A DNA stretch of 11,956 bases, from positions 1-11,956 of the forward strand of contig JBAYUQ010000041.1 of the NCBI GenBank assembly GCA_041675005.1. Reading direction: 5' to 3'. The notes below the pieces were generated by a model, which saw only the letters and a program-made list of their open reading frames with translations, had not been told where the DNA came from and made no database searches. Shown here in pieces: positions 1 through 6,749 of this stretch. Made by a program: the position numbers and the translations under genes. How positions within the stretch are numbered: position 1 is the first letter of the stretch; each line of letters begins with the position of its first letter. The stretch comes from PGYR01 sp041675005 (GTDB lineage: Bacteria; Bacteroidota; Ignavibacteria; Kapaibacteriales; UBA2268).

Positions 1-2
1 AT

Positions 3-119
3 AAAAACACTTTCTATCTTCATTTAAAAGAAACTGAATTTAGGTACAATTATAGAAACGATGATTTGTATAAACTAATACTAAATAATTTAAGAAATAA
101 TCCGCTTAACTTGTCATGA
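3..119 (+). CDS. IS1595/ISXO2-type transposase, C-terminal end only
   Basis: An open frame enters from the left edge and ends at TGA 117-119, giving 38 residues. It contains HLKETEFRYNYRNDDLYKL followed by a RNNPL-like ending. From family knowledge this is the usual C-terminus of Bacteroidota IS1595 (ISXO2-like, DDE-type) transposases, which end with a conserved H-L-K-E-x-E-F-R-x-N-x-R block just after the catalytic region. The catalytic residues lie outside the window, so it cannot be said whether the gene is intact. The element's end should lie at or just after the stop; TGTCATGACCC at about 113-123 may belong to its terminal inverted repeat, which is inference. Called from the motif alone, without a database match. 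Confidence 0.7.
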   Translation, partial: KNTFYLHLKETEFRYNYRNDDLYKLILNNLRNNPLNLS

Positions 120-170
120 CCCTAAACATAATACTAACGCAACACTCAATACAGTTAAGAACTTTTTCAT
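114..170 (-). pseudogene. Signal-peptide stump of an exported protein gene, cut at the IS end
   Basis: An ATG at 170-168 opens an 18-codon frame reading MKKFLTVLSVALVLCLGS before TGA at 116-114. Two lysines followed by a 13-residue hydrophobic core and a Cys near its end look like a Sec or lipoprotein signal peptide with nothing behind it. The start has a strong GGAGG four bases upstream, better than most genes in this window. The frame runs into the last codons of the IS1595-type transposase and uses a stop inside the element. The likely reading is the 5' end of an exported or lipoprotein gene interrupted by IS insertion, with the rest lying beyond the element's other end. A genuine tiny peptide or a chance frame is also possible. 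The lipobox is not canonical, because Leu precedes Cys. Confidence 0.45.
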
Positions 171-174
171 AAGT

Positions 175-179
175 CCTCC
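175..179 (-). promoter_or_regulatory. Strong Shine-Dalgarno site of the truncated signal-peptide ORF
   Basis: On the - strand the sequence reads TATGGAGGACTTATG, placing GGAGG four bases before the ATG at 170. Strong Shine-Dalgarno sites are uncommon in Bacteroidota, where many genes lack one. This is therefore the main evidence that the short frame downstream is a real translation start. Confidence 0.5.
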
Positions 180-342
180 ATAAGTTTGTTAATAAATAAT
201 AAAATAGCGATGTAAATAAAGTTAATTTTAATACAAAATAAAAATAATGTGAATAAATTATTCGAAGAATAGTTTGTAAAAAAAAAGATTAAACTTTTTT
301 ATAAATTGTAAAATAATAAAAAGTAACTATTTAGATAATAAC

Positions 343-2283
343 TTGAAAATATATTTAATATTAATAGCCCTCATTATCACATTTGAGTCTAGTGCACTAG
401 CACAACTGCAAGGTAAAGCTAAACTAGATTCAATGCTACAAGAGCTCCCCAAAGCCAAAAATGACACTAATAAAGTAAGACTATTGTCATTAATTAGTTT
501 TAGTTATAGTTCAATTAATCCTAAACTAGGGGTTGATTATGGTAAGAAAGCCATCTCACTTTCGACCAAGTTGAATTGGGATAAAGGCTTGGCAATTAGT
601 AATAATTCTATTGGAGTTAATTATCATACACTATCAGATTATGAGAATGCAATATTAAGTTTTAAAAAGACATTAAGTATTAATCAAAAGCTAAAAGATA
701 ATCATGGAATTGCAGTTGGCTATTTGAATATTGGTCAGCTTTATTCATTCAAATCGGATTATCCCAAAGCGTTAGAATATTATAAAAATGCATTAAAAAT
801 AAATGAGAAAATTGGTGACTCATTAGGCGTTGCTCTTAGTCTAACAAACATTGGAAACTTATATTTCTTCCAAAACAGTTATCAAAGGGCTATAGATTAT
901 AATAAGAGAGCATTGGTTATAAATAAAGAAATTAATAACTTAAATGGAATAGCTATTAATTATGGTGATATAGGTTCGATCTATAATCAGTTATCAAATT
1001 TCCCAAAGGCAAAAGAATTTTTGGAAAAAGCATTAGCTATAAATACAAGATTGGATAATAAGAACAATATAGCTATTAACTTGGGTTCGTTAGCAAACAC
1101 TGAAGATGATATGGGTAATTATAAGAAAGCGCTGGAGTTACATAATCAAGCACTTGTAATAAATAGAGAGATGAATAATTTATCAGCAATTGCTTATAAT
1201 CTTGGGAATATAGGTTCTGTATATTACAGTATGAGCCAAGACTCTGTTTTAAAAAGAATTTATGAAGATAAAAATCAAATTAATTTACAGAAAGAAATCA
1301 ACCTGAATAAATCGATTATATTTACTAACGAATCTATAGAAATATTCGAAAAAATTGGTGAAAGAAATAGTTTACGCTTTGCACTGATGAATTTATCAGA
1401 TGCTTATAAAGACAAAGGTGATTATAAAAAGACATTTGAATATTATAAAAAAAGTAAAGAAATACAAGACTCTATATTCTCCCAAGAGAATACTAAAACA
1501 ATCGCAAATTTGGAAGTTAAAAGTCAAGCAGAGTTAAAAGATAAAGAAATATCAATCCTAAAATTAGATCAAGAAAAACAAGAATTACAAACTTTTGTTC
1601 TTATAGGTGGGATTTTTACTCTTGTACTTATAGTCGGTATTATATTCTACCAACGTAGAAAATCGGAAGCTCTTCTACTGAACATGTTACCATCTAAAAT
1701 AACAAAACGATTAAAAAGCAAAGAGAAAAATATAGCAGATGATATAGATAGTGCAACTACTGTATTTATCGATTTAGTCGGTTTCACTTCTTATGCTAAA
1801 GATAAATCAGCGTCTGAAGTGCTAGGGATATTGAATAATATATTCTCTAGATTCGATAAACTAGTCAAAGAATATGGGCTAGAAAAAATTAAGACAATTG
1901 GTGATGGTTATATGGCAGCTTCTGGAGTACCAGAACCTAGGATAGACCATACTCAGAAAGCAGTAGAGTTTACTATAGCAGTCAGAGATGAGCTAGCCAA
2001 ATTCAATAAAGAAACTGCAAATACATTTAACGCGAGAATAGGTTTAGAAACTGGCCCCGTTATAGCCGGAGTAATCGGAGATAGTAAGTTTATATATGAT
2101 TTGTGGGGTGATTCTGTGAATACTGCAAGTAGAATGGAATCCACAGGAGTTGCCGGTCAAATCCAAATTACTGAAAATGTAAAGATTGAGTTAGAGAAGA
2201 TGGGTACAAATTATAAGTTTACAAAAAGAGAACCAATCGAAGTTAAAGGTAAAGGACTAATGCAAACATATTTTATAGATTAA
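343..2283 (+). CDS. Periplasmic-TPR sensor, transmembrane class III adenylate cyclase
   Basis: Predicted inner-membrane adenylate cyclase of 646 residues, converting ATP to cAMP in the cytoplasm. The start is TTG at 343: it yields a clean signal peptide (about residues 1-21, ALA before Gln), and the first in-frame ATG, about 30 codons later, would delete it. Residues about 50-300 hold TPR units with a period near 40, and a further unit lies at about 343-375. A charged, probably coiled-coil stretch (375-416) leads to one membrane segment (417-436) followed by RRK. The catalytic domain spans about 445-646. Both metal-binding Asp are present (D477 in FIDLVGFT, D521 in TIGDGY), as are the adenine-selecting pair K517 and D586 and the transition-state residues N593 and R597. 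Lys/Asp at the purine positions indicates ATP rather than GTP. Known architecture places the TPRs in the periplasm as a sensor or partner-binding module. It appears monocistronic; the ligand is unknown. Confidence 0.93.
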   Translation: MKIYLILIALIITFESSALAQLQGKAKLDSMLQELPKAKNDTNKVRLLSLISFSYSSINPKLGVDYGKKAISLSTKLNWDKGLAISNNSIGVNYHTLSDYENAILSFKKTLSINQKLKDNHGIAVGYLNIGQLYSFKSDYPKALEYYKNALKINEKIGDSLGVALSLTNIGNLYFFQNSYQRAIDYNKRALVINKEINNLNGIAINYGDIGSIYNQLSNFPKAKEFLEKALAINTRLDNKNNIAINLGSLANTEDDMGNYKKALELHNQALVINREMNNLSAIAYNLGNIGSVYYSMSQDSVLKRIYEDKNQINLQKEINLNKSIIFTNESIEIFEKIGERNSLRFALMNLSDAYKDKGDYKKTFEYYKKSKEIQDSIFSQENTKTIANLEVKSQAELKDKEISILKLDQEKQELQTFVLIGGIFTLVLIVGIIFYQRRKSEALLLNMLPSKITKRLKSKEKNIADDIDSATTVFIDLVGFTSYAKDKSASEVLGILNNIFSRFDKLVKEYGLEKIKTIGDGYMAASGVPEPRIDHTQKAVEFTIAVRDELAKFNKETANTFNARIGLETGPVIAGVIGDSKFIYDLWGDSVNTASRMESTGVAGQIQITENVKIELEKMGTNYKFTKREPIEVKGKGLMQTYFID

Positions 2284-2347
2284 TAATAAATATAGATTTA
2301 AATGATTTATAACATATTCATCAATGAAAAATAATGAATTAGTGTTA

Positions 2348-3514
2348 CTAATCTACAATTACCTTCTGTGTATTTTCCTTGTCAATTGATTCTATTACTT
2401 CCGTAACTCTATCTTTTAACTTACCTTCTAATTCAAGTTCGATGAACTCTTCTAATAATTCGATTTCATCCATATACTCTCTGTTAGTGATGTAATAGTT
2501 ATTCAAGGTACGTACTGCATAAAGTGCGGCTCCTACCAAATCATCTTTATCACCATTTTCTAGGACATATTTACTCCAACCTATAGAGAAGATTTGTAGG
2601 CAAACTTTGCAATCGTCCGCCGGTGTTAAATCCGAGGTTATATATATACTTACTTTATCTGTTTTGAACGTCCAAATCAGCAATGCGCCCAAGACTTCTT
2701 CTCTTTTTTCGTTTGTCTCTTCGGTCATTGGGTTATCTAATACCCAATTGATTATATCAAGTACTTTCTTTGTTTCATCAACCTTAGCATCTTCTGTTTC
2801 AGTAGTTATTAATCTTTCCATTTTTTCATTTAATTCGACGCCACTTTCTTTTGCCAGTATCAAATTCTTTTTAACGTTTGGCATATCTTCCATTCTAGCA
2901 TATATCAACGCTTTGGTAACATACCCTTCCCCCAATAATGGAGAATCATTTTCTATATACAGTTCAATCGCTTTATCAACTGACTCTATAGCTTCATCTA
3001 AATCTAAAGTTTGTAAATATACTTGAGCAAGACCATAATATCCTTCGGGTGACTCTGGTATGATATCAATCATGTGTTTGTACATATCAATTGCTTTATC
3101 ATAATCTTCATTGTAGAAATAGACGATTGCCTTGTTTTGATTAGCAAACACTCCTTTGGGAAAGAGCTCTAGACTTTTATCATAATAGTAAATAGCTGAA
3201 TCTGACATATTTTTGCTTCTAAAAACTCGTCCAAGATTATCATAAGCTTCAACAAATCGAGGGTCCTCGGTGATTGCTTTTTCATATAATTCAATTGCTT
3301 CATCTGGCTTACTTGCTCTAAATGCATCCACCGCTGAATTGTAGTATTTTTGAGCTTCTGGATTTTTCGTTCCATTGTAGCTAGTAATCTCTTCGGAATC
3401 TACTCCATCGGGAGATGATAGAAATTTGGGTTTCCTGTCAGGTGCCTTGTCCGAATACAAGGAAGTGATTGACAAGAATAGAATTAGCAATGATAATGAT
3501 ATAAAGTTTTTCAT
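2348..3514 (-). CDS. Exported TPR protein with uncharacterised C-terminal domain
   Basis: A 388-residue protein. Residues 1-21 form a Sec signal peptide (MKN, hydrophobic core to about 18, then SLYSDK), so a periplasmic or cell-surface location is expected. Residues about 54-227 contain five TPR-like helical pairs, e.g. A-x-x-x-Y-E-K-A-I-x-x-D-P at 72-85, with NLG/GLA positions in the following units. These are protein-interaction modules and no catalytic motif is visible. A distinct mainly helical domain follows (about 245-375) with a CxxC (C302, C305) and an IFSIGWSKYVLE block. From memory this resembles the tail of uncharacterised Bacteroidota proteins, and no function is assigned. The gene converges on the cyclase gene with 64 bases between stops and no strong terminator. 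Both are TPR envelope proteins, but opposite strands argue against an operon. Confidence 0.92.
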   Translation of the reverse strand: MKNFISLSLLILFLSITSLYSDKAPDRKPKFLSSPDGVDSEEITSYNGTKNPEAQKYYNSAVDAFRASKPDEAIELYEKAITEDPRFVEAYDNLGRVFRSKNMSDSAIYYYDKSLELFPKGVFANQNKAIVYFYNEDYDKAIDMYKHMIDIIPESPEGYYGLAQVYLQTLDLDEAIESVDKAIELYIENDSPLLGEGYVTKALIYARMEDMPNVKKNLILAKESGVELNEKMERLITTETEDAKVDETKKVLDIINWVLDNPMTEETNEKREEVLGALLIWTFKTDKVSIYITSDLTPADDCKVCLQIFSIGWSKYVLENGDKDDLVGAALYAVRTLNNYYITNREYMDEIELLEEFIELELEGKLKDRVTEVIESIDKENTQKVIVD

Positions 3515-3545
3515 ATTTAGCCCACTATTGAAAATTGAAACTCAG

Positions 3546-3574
3546 TAAATATATAAAAAAAGTTACGTAAACAA
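3546..3574 (-). promoter_or_regulatory. Candidate Bacteroidota-type promoter of the exported TPR gene
   Basis: On the - strand TTG (3574-3572) is followed after 18 bases by TATATTTA (3553-3546). This is one base off the Bacteroidota -7 box TAnnTTTG and close to the usual -33 spacing. The box ends 31 bases before the ATG at 3514. In such AT-rich DNA chance matches are frequent. Confidence 0.3.
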
Positions 3575-3645
3575 AAATATCAATTGTTTTATTATTAGAA
3601 TCATTATAATTTAATCATGGAATTTTTTTAATATGAATTAGAATA

Positions 3646-3885
3646 ATGTCAGAAGAAAATAAATATGGATTTATGGAAGGGAATAGAACTATTTTTTATA
3701 TTCTACTTCCCGTTATGCAACTAATTATCGAAATTTCATCAAATGGATGGGGTAATTTTGATTATTTAAGGTTTATAGTTTCAAATTCAATACCGTTATT
3801 GATATTGGAAGGACTTAATTGGTTGTCAGAGAAACTTGATAAGTGGCTTGAAAAAAGAAAATTTTTAAAAAAGTCTATTTCATAA
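3646..3885 (+). CDS. Small orphan membrane protein, 79 residues
   Basis: A 79-residue frame that overlaps no larger gene, unlike the antisense frames elsewhere. It has a hydrophilic start (MSEENKYGF), a hydrophobic segment at about 15-30, a second at about 41-57 ending in LILEGLNWL, and a Lys-rich amphipathic tail (60-79). This fits a small two-segment inner-membrane protein. I do not recognise a family. There is no Shine-Dalgarno site before ATG 3646. It is divergent from the exported TPR gene, and its stop is only 3 bases from the stop of the convergent glycosyltransferase gene. That tight fit is compatible with a real gene, but composition alone cannot prove translation. Confidence 0.5.
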   Translation: MSEENKYGFMEGNRTIFYILLPVMQLIIEISSNGWGNFDYLRFIVSNSIPLLILEGLNWLSEKLDKWLEKRKFLKKSIS

Positions 3886-3888
3886 GAA

Positions 3889-4983
3889 TCAATTGTAATC
3901 ATTTTCTAATAGTTTTGCCTCCAATTCATCTATTCTTTCTAGAAGTATAAATTTATCCTTAACTCTTTTCAATCCAGCTTCGCCCATCTGTAATCTCAGA
4001 TCAGGGTTCTTGATTAGAGTGACTAACTTCTCTACGAATATATCTACATTTGGAAAATCTATCAAATACCCAGTTACATTATCATCTATTATCTCTGGAT
4101 TGCTAGTAATATCATACGATAGTACTGGTTTAGATTTCATCATCGCCTCTACTAGTACAAACCCAAAACCCTCCCACTCAGAAGTTAAAAGAAATACATC
4201 TATTGAACTCATAAATGTGCTCATGTCCTCCACAAATCCAAGCAATATTACTTTATCTTGTAGGTTGTTCTGTTTGATCTCTTGTTCTAATGAGCCTCGT
4301 TCTTCTCCTTCGCCAGCTATGAATAGAGTGAAGTCTATATTACGTTCCACTAGCCTTTTTGCTATTTGTATTAGGTCTTTCTGGCGCTTTTGGTCTGTCA
4401 ATCTTCCTGCGTTTCCAATTACAATCCCGCTAGCTTTTTTAGTGACAATTTCTAGTTTGTTCGTATTTTTTTCGTCTAGTTCTATACCGTGATAGATTGT
4501 GTGTACTTTATCGTTCGATATGTGAGTATTCAGATTCTTCAGTATCTGGCGCTTTGTCTCTTCTGAATTAGCTATAATATGGGTTAAGCAAGACTTGAAG
4601 ATGAATTTATTTATAAAATTTGCTTTTACAGGAGTCGCTAATCCACGTAAGTAAACTATACGTTTCACTCCGGCAAGCTTACCAGATATAGCTCCAATTT
4701 TCAAATCTTGAGATGAAGAAAATACAATAGTATCAATCTTAGTTTTCTTAAGAAAAGAAGCAAATCTCAGTACTTTGAAAGGATTAAGAAATGAAATGTT
4801 GCTAACTGTAATGGGTGACAGTTCTAAGTTTTGAGCTAATGATTTTTGCCAAAGAATAGAATCGGGGTCTGCAGCTACAGTAACATTGTAATCCTTTTTA
4901 TTGAATTCAATAGCATTTTCTAGATGGAGTTTTTCGCCTCCTCCCCAAAACTTTATACTATTCAAAAAGCAAATATTCTTCAT
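3889..4983 (-). CDS. GT4-family glycosyltransferase
   Basis: A 364-residue retaining glycosyltransferase with the GT-B fold (GT4, Glycos_transf_1 type). It would transfer a sugar from a nucleotide-sugar donor to a lipid-linked or saccharide acceptor at the cytoplasmic face of the inner membrane. The N-terminal acceptor domain carries the glycine-rich loop WGGGE (13-17). The C-terminal donor domain begins at about 186 with GNAGRLTDQKR, where R194 and K199 sit at the usual phosphate-contacting positions. The EX7E signature is complete (E271 to E279, EGFGFVLVE), followed by the typical SNPEIIDDNVTGYLI-like segment. Length is normal for the family. The gene stands alone with no polysaccharide or lipopolysaccharide genes beside it, so donor and acceptor cannot be named. 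No strong Shine-Dalgarno site was seen. A TATATTTG box lies at 5029-5022 on its strand. No terminator separates it from the converging 79-residue ORF. Confidence 0.94.
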   Translation of the reverse strand: MKNICFLNSIKFWGGGEKLHLENAIEFNKKDYNVTVAADPDSILWQKSLAQNLELSPITVSNISFLNPFKVLRFASFLKKTKIDTIVFSSSQDLKIGAISGKLAGVKRIVYLRGLATPVKANFINKFIFKSCLTHIIANSEETKRQILKNLNTHISNDKVHTIYHGIELDEKNTNKLEIVTKKASGIVIGNAGRLTDQKRQKDLIQIAKRLVERNIDFTLFIAGEGEERGSLEQEIKQNNLQDKVILLGFVEDMSTFMSSIDVFLLTSEWEGFGFVLVEAMMKSKPVLSYDITSNPEIIDDNVTGYLIDFPNVDIFVEKLVTLIKNPDLRLQMGEAGLKRVKDKFILLERIDELEAKLLENDYN

Positions 4984-5021
4984 TCGATTTATTTCTTCAA
5001 ATATGTGTGATGTACCTAAAG

Positions 5022-5029
5022 CAAATATA
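5022..5029 (-). promoter_or_regulatory. Candidate -7 box upstream of the glycosyltransferase gene
   Basis: TATATTTG on the - strand matches the Bacteroidota -7 consensus TAnnTTTG exactly and lies 38 bases before the ATG at 4983. No TTG is visible at the expected -33 position, so only half the promoter is supported. Confidence 0.3.
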
Positions 5030-5096
5030 TAGAAACTAAATGTGTTTTAGTAGTATGAAGAAACAGAATTGAGACTAAGAAGTATAATTTAAAAAT

Positions 5097-5132
5097 AATG
5101 CCGTTGACTTTAGCCAAGGGTATTGGGGCATT
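5097..5132. repeat. Palindrome 1: AATGCC/GGCATT stem with ACTTTAG core
   Basis: AATGCC at 5097-5102 pairs with GGCATT at 5127-5132, and inside it TTGACTTTAGCCAA (5104-5117) forms a second small inverted repeat. The central ACTTTAG recurs in the next unit. Confidence 0.55.
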
Positions 5133-5145
5133 GCAGTCCCACTTT

Positions 5146-5157
5146 GGACTTTAGTCC
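5146..5157. repeat. Palindrome 2: GGACTTTAGTCC
   Basis: Five-base arms GGACT and AGTCC flank a TT centre. The unit repeats the ACTTTAG core of palindrome 1 and is flanked by TTT on the left and by CA then a T-run on the right. It resembles the TGGGACTAAAGTCCCA-type dispersed repeats known from Bacteroidota, recognised from memory. Confidence 0.5.
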
Positions 5158-5167
5158 CATTTTTATT

Positions 5168-5185
5168 CAACTCCTAGCGGAGTTG
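5168..5185. repeat. Palindrome 3: CAACTCC-TAGC-GGAGTTG hairpin
   Basis: A perfect 7-base stem with a 4-base loop, followed by TTTTG. It belongs to the AACTCC/GGAGTT hairpin type often dispersed in Bacteroidota intergenic DNA (from memory). With a short T-run it could also act as a weak + strand terminator, but no + strand gene ends nearby. Confidence 0.6.
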
Positions 5186-5221
5186 TTTTGTTAATATTCG
5201 ATGTCGTTTGCTACTAATATT

Positions 5222-5238
5222 GAACTGCTCCGCAGTTC
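5222..5238. repeat. Palindrome 4: GAACTGC-TCC-GCAGTTC hairpin
   Basis: A perfect 7-base stem with a 3-base loop. It is related to palindrome 3 with compensating arm changes (ACTCC/GGAGT versus ACTGC/GCAGT). The 36 bases between them start with TTAATATT and end with TAATATT, so the two hairpins probably form one compound unit. Confidence 0.6.
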
Positions 5239-5240
5239 TC

Positions 5241-5300
5241 CTGGATCCTTCACTCACTTTGTTCGTTCTGGATGACGCAAGTTGTCATTTGAGTGACGGA
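5241..5300. repeat. Repeat unit 5: TCACTCA...TGAGTGA inverted repeat
   Basis: TCACTCA (5250-5256) pairs with TGAGTGA (5290-5296), and TGAC (5273-5276) pairs with GTCA (5284-5287) inside. The wording GGATCCTTCACTCACTTT...GGATGACG resembles the widespread 'GTCATTCTGAGCGAAG...GAATC' dispersed repeat family found in many bacterial phyla. That assignment is from memory and needs a genome-wide search. Confidence 0.5.
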
Positions 5301-5337
5301 AAGTACTATATACTCCATGTTAAGTAATAATCTTTGC

Positions 5338-5375
5338 AAAAAAAAAATCCGTTTCAGGTATATACCCCAAAACGG
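5338..5375 (-). terminator. Rho-independent terminator of ahcY
   Basis: On the - strand CCGTTT (5375-5370) pairs with AAACGG (5354-5349) around the self-complementary GGTATATACC, then a T-run of ten (5347-5338) follows after one A. It begins 32 bases beyond the ahcY stop codon. It ends ahcY transcription before the repeat cluster and the glycosyltransferase gene. Confidence 0.82.
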
Positions 5376-5407
5376 CTTTATTAAATCAAATAAATAGCTA
5401 GTGTATC

Positions 5408-6733
5408 TTACGTTCCGCTATTATAGTTTTCTATGTATGCTAGTTGCTCTTCTGTCAAGCTATCAATAGACATGTTCATAGTTGCAAGTTTAGTTTCTGC
5501 TACGAACTCGTCTTGAGAAGTTGGAATCTCAATCACAGAATTAGGCAATTTCTCACCTCTCGTGTGTGCTTGAGCTAGTGCTACGTGCGACAAGAATTGA
5601 TTAGCGAATGACATATCCATAACTTCAGAAGGGTGTCCCTCAGCAGCGGCTAGGTTGATTAATCTACCTTGTGCAAGTAAGTATAATCTATTACCGTTTG
5701 CCAAAGTATATTCTTCACAGTTATCACGGATTGTTCGCTTTGAAACTGCGATTGATTCTAATTCTGGAATGTTGATTTCGCTATCATAGTGACCTGTATT
5801 ACAGATTATAGCACCGTCACGCATAGACTCGAAGTGATTCTTTCTGATGATGTCTTTCACACCAGTAGTCGTACAGAATATATCACCTATTTTAGCTGCT
5901 TCGTCCATAGTTAGTACTTCGTGTCCGTTCAGAACACCTTTCATAGCTGCCGTTGGCTTAACTTCAGTGATAATTACGTTAGAACCCATACCTTTAGCAC
6001 GAAGTGAAACGCCTGATCCGCAGTGACCGTGGCCAGCTACAACGAAGTTTTTACCAGCTAATAGTACAGAAGTAGCACGGATAATACCGTCCAAAGTAGA
6101 TTGACCTGTACCATATACATTGTCAAAATCCCATTTAGTTTCTGCATCATTCACAGCGTAAACTGGGTAGTATAGCTCACCAGCTTTCTCACGAGAGCGA
6201 AGTCTATGGATGCCTGTAGTAGTTTCTTCAGTACCACCTACTACGTGTGTTTTAGCCATCTCTTTATATTTTTCGTGCATAGTGTTTATCAAATCACAAC
6301 CATCATCTAATGTTAGATGCGGCTTAGGGTCGATAGTTCTTTCTATACACCAATAGAAATCTGGGCCATTGTCATGCCAAGCGAAAATACCAATACCTTC
6401 TTCTGCTAATGCTGCAGCTACAGCATCATTAGTTGATAGTGGGTTACAACCCGACCACCAAACTTCTGCACCAGCTTCCTTCAAAGTTCTGATAAGAATA
6501 CCAGTTTCTTTGGTAACGTGCAGACATCCTGCAATTACGTAACCTTCTAGTGGCTTAGTTTTAGAGTATTCTTCTCTTAATTTTCTCATAACGGGCATAC
6601 GCGATTCTGCCCAATCCATTAATAATCTACCTTTTGCAGCCAAAGTAATATCGCGAACGCAATATTTACCCGGAACTTCTGATAGTTGTCCTTTTTCAGC
6701 TTTTGCTGGTATATTTTCTGTCATTGTAGCCAT
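5408..6733 (-). CDS. ahcY: S-adenosylhomocysteine hydrolase (adenosylhomocysteinase)
   Basis: Cytoplasmic NAD-dependent enzyme that reversibly splits S-adenosylhomocysteine into homocysteine and adenosine, relieving inhibition of SAM-dependent methyltransferases. The 441-residue protein keeps the substrate site: H72 in CLHVTKET, D144 in DDGCD, E169 in GGTEETTTG, K200 and D204 in NDAETKWDFDN, H315 in NTGHYDSEI and H367 in EGHPSEVMD. The Rossmann NAD segment follows YGTGQSTLDGIIRAT and reads AGHGHCGSG (233-241). The C-terminus ends LTEEQLAYIENYNSGT, as in the shorter archaeal/Thermotoga-like type, and lacks the Lys/Tyr tail (KPDHYRY in mammals) of the longer type. ATG 6733 is chosen because AGGTG lies 7 bases upstream; ATG 6724 is an alternative. 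Base composition is richer in G+C than its neighbours, as expected for a conserved, well-expressed gene. It has its own terminator and no methionine-cycle partner beside it. Confidence 0.97.
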   Translation of the reverse strand: MATMTENIPAKAEKGQLSEVPGKYCVRDITLAAKGRLLMDWAESRMPVMRKLREEYSKTKPLEGYVIAGCLHVTKETGILIRTLKEAGAEVWWSGCNPLSTNDAVAAALAEEGIGIFAWHDNGPDFYWCIERTIDPKPHLTLDDGCDLINTMHEKYKEMAKTHVVGGTEETTTGIHRLRSREKAGELYYPVYAVNDAETKWDFDNVYGTGQSTLDGIIRATSVLLAGKNFVVAGHGHCGSGVSLRAKGMGSNVIITEVKPTAAMKGVLNGHEVLTMDEAAKIGDIFCTTTGVKDIIRKNHFESMRDGAIICNTGHYDSEINIPELESIAVSKRTIRDNCEEYTLANGNRLYLLAQGRLINLAAAEGHPSEVMDMSFANQFLSHVALAQAHTRGEKLPNSVIEIPTSQDEFVAETKLATMNMSIDSLTEEQLAYIENYNSGT

Positions 6734-6749
6734 TTAATAGCACCTAATT

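Larger units (their letters stand above)
5097..5300. repeat. Mosaic cluster of palindromic repeats in a 424-base intergenic region
   Basis: The stretch 4984-5407 contains no convincing gene. Its core is a run of inverted repeats of at least three sequence types packed into about 200 bases; the units are listed separately. It is much richer in G+C than its flanks. The layout resembles the short dispersed palindromes (REP/MITE-like) found between genes in many Bacteroidota genomes. It separates the 5' side of the glycosyltransferase gene from the 3' end of ahcY. No transposase-like frame is present, so any mobility would have to be provided in trans. Confidence 0.7.

Noticed and set aside
259..271. 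TATTC-GAA-GAATA inverted repeat upstream of the cyclase gene
   Set aside because: Five AT-rich pairs are expected by chance in this region. No second copy seen nearby.
2310..2351. Possible bidirectional terminator between the convergent cyclase and TPR genes
   Set aside because: Only short AT-only pairings (TTCAT/ATGAA and TTAGT/ACTAA) with no T-run. Too weak to call.
2607..3026. 139-codon + strand frame
   Set aside because: It lies antisense inside the exported TPR gene, is rich in Ser/Ile/Thr as expected from the complement of that gene, and has no recognisable motif.
4010..4492. 160-codon + strand frame
   Set aside because: Antisense to the glycosyltransferase gene, whose GT4 motifs are clear on the other strand. 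Ser-rich shadow composition.
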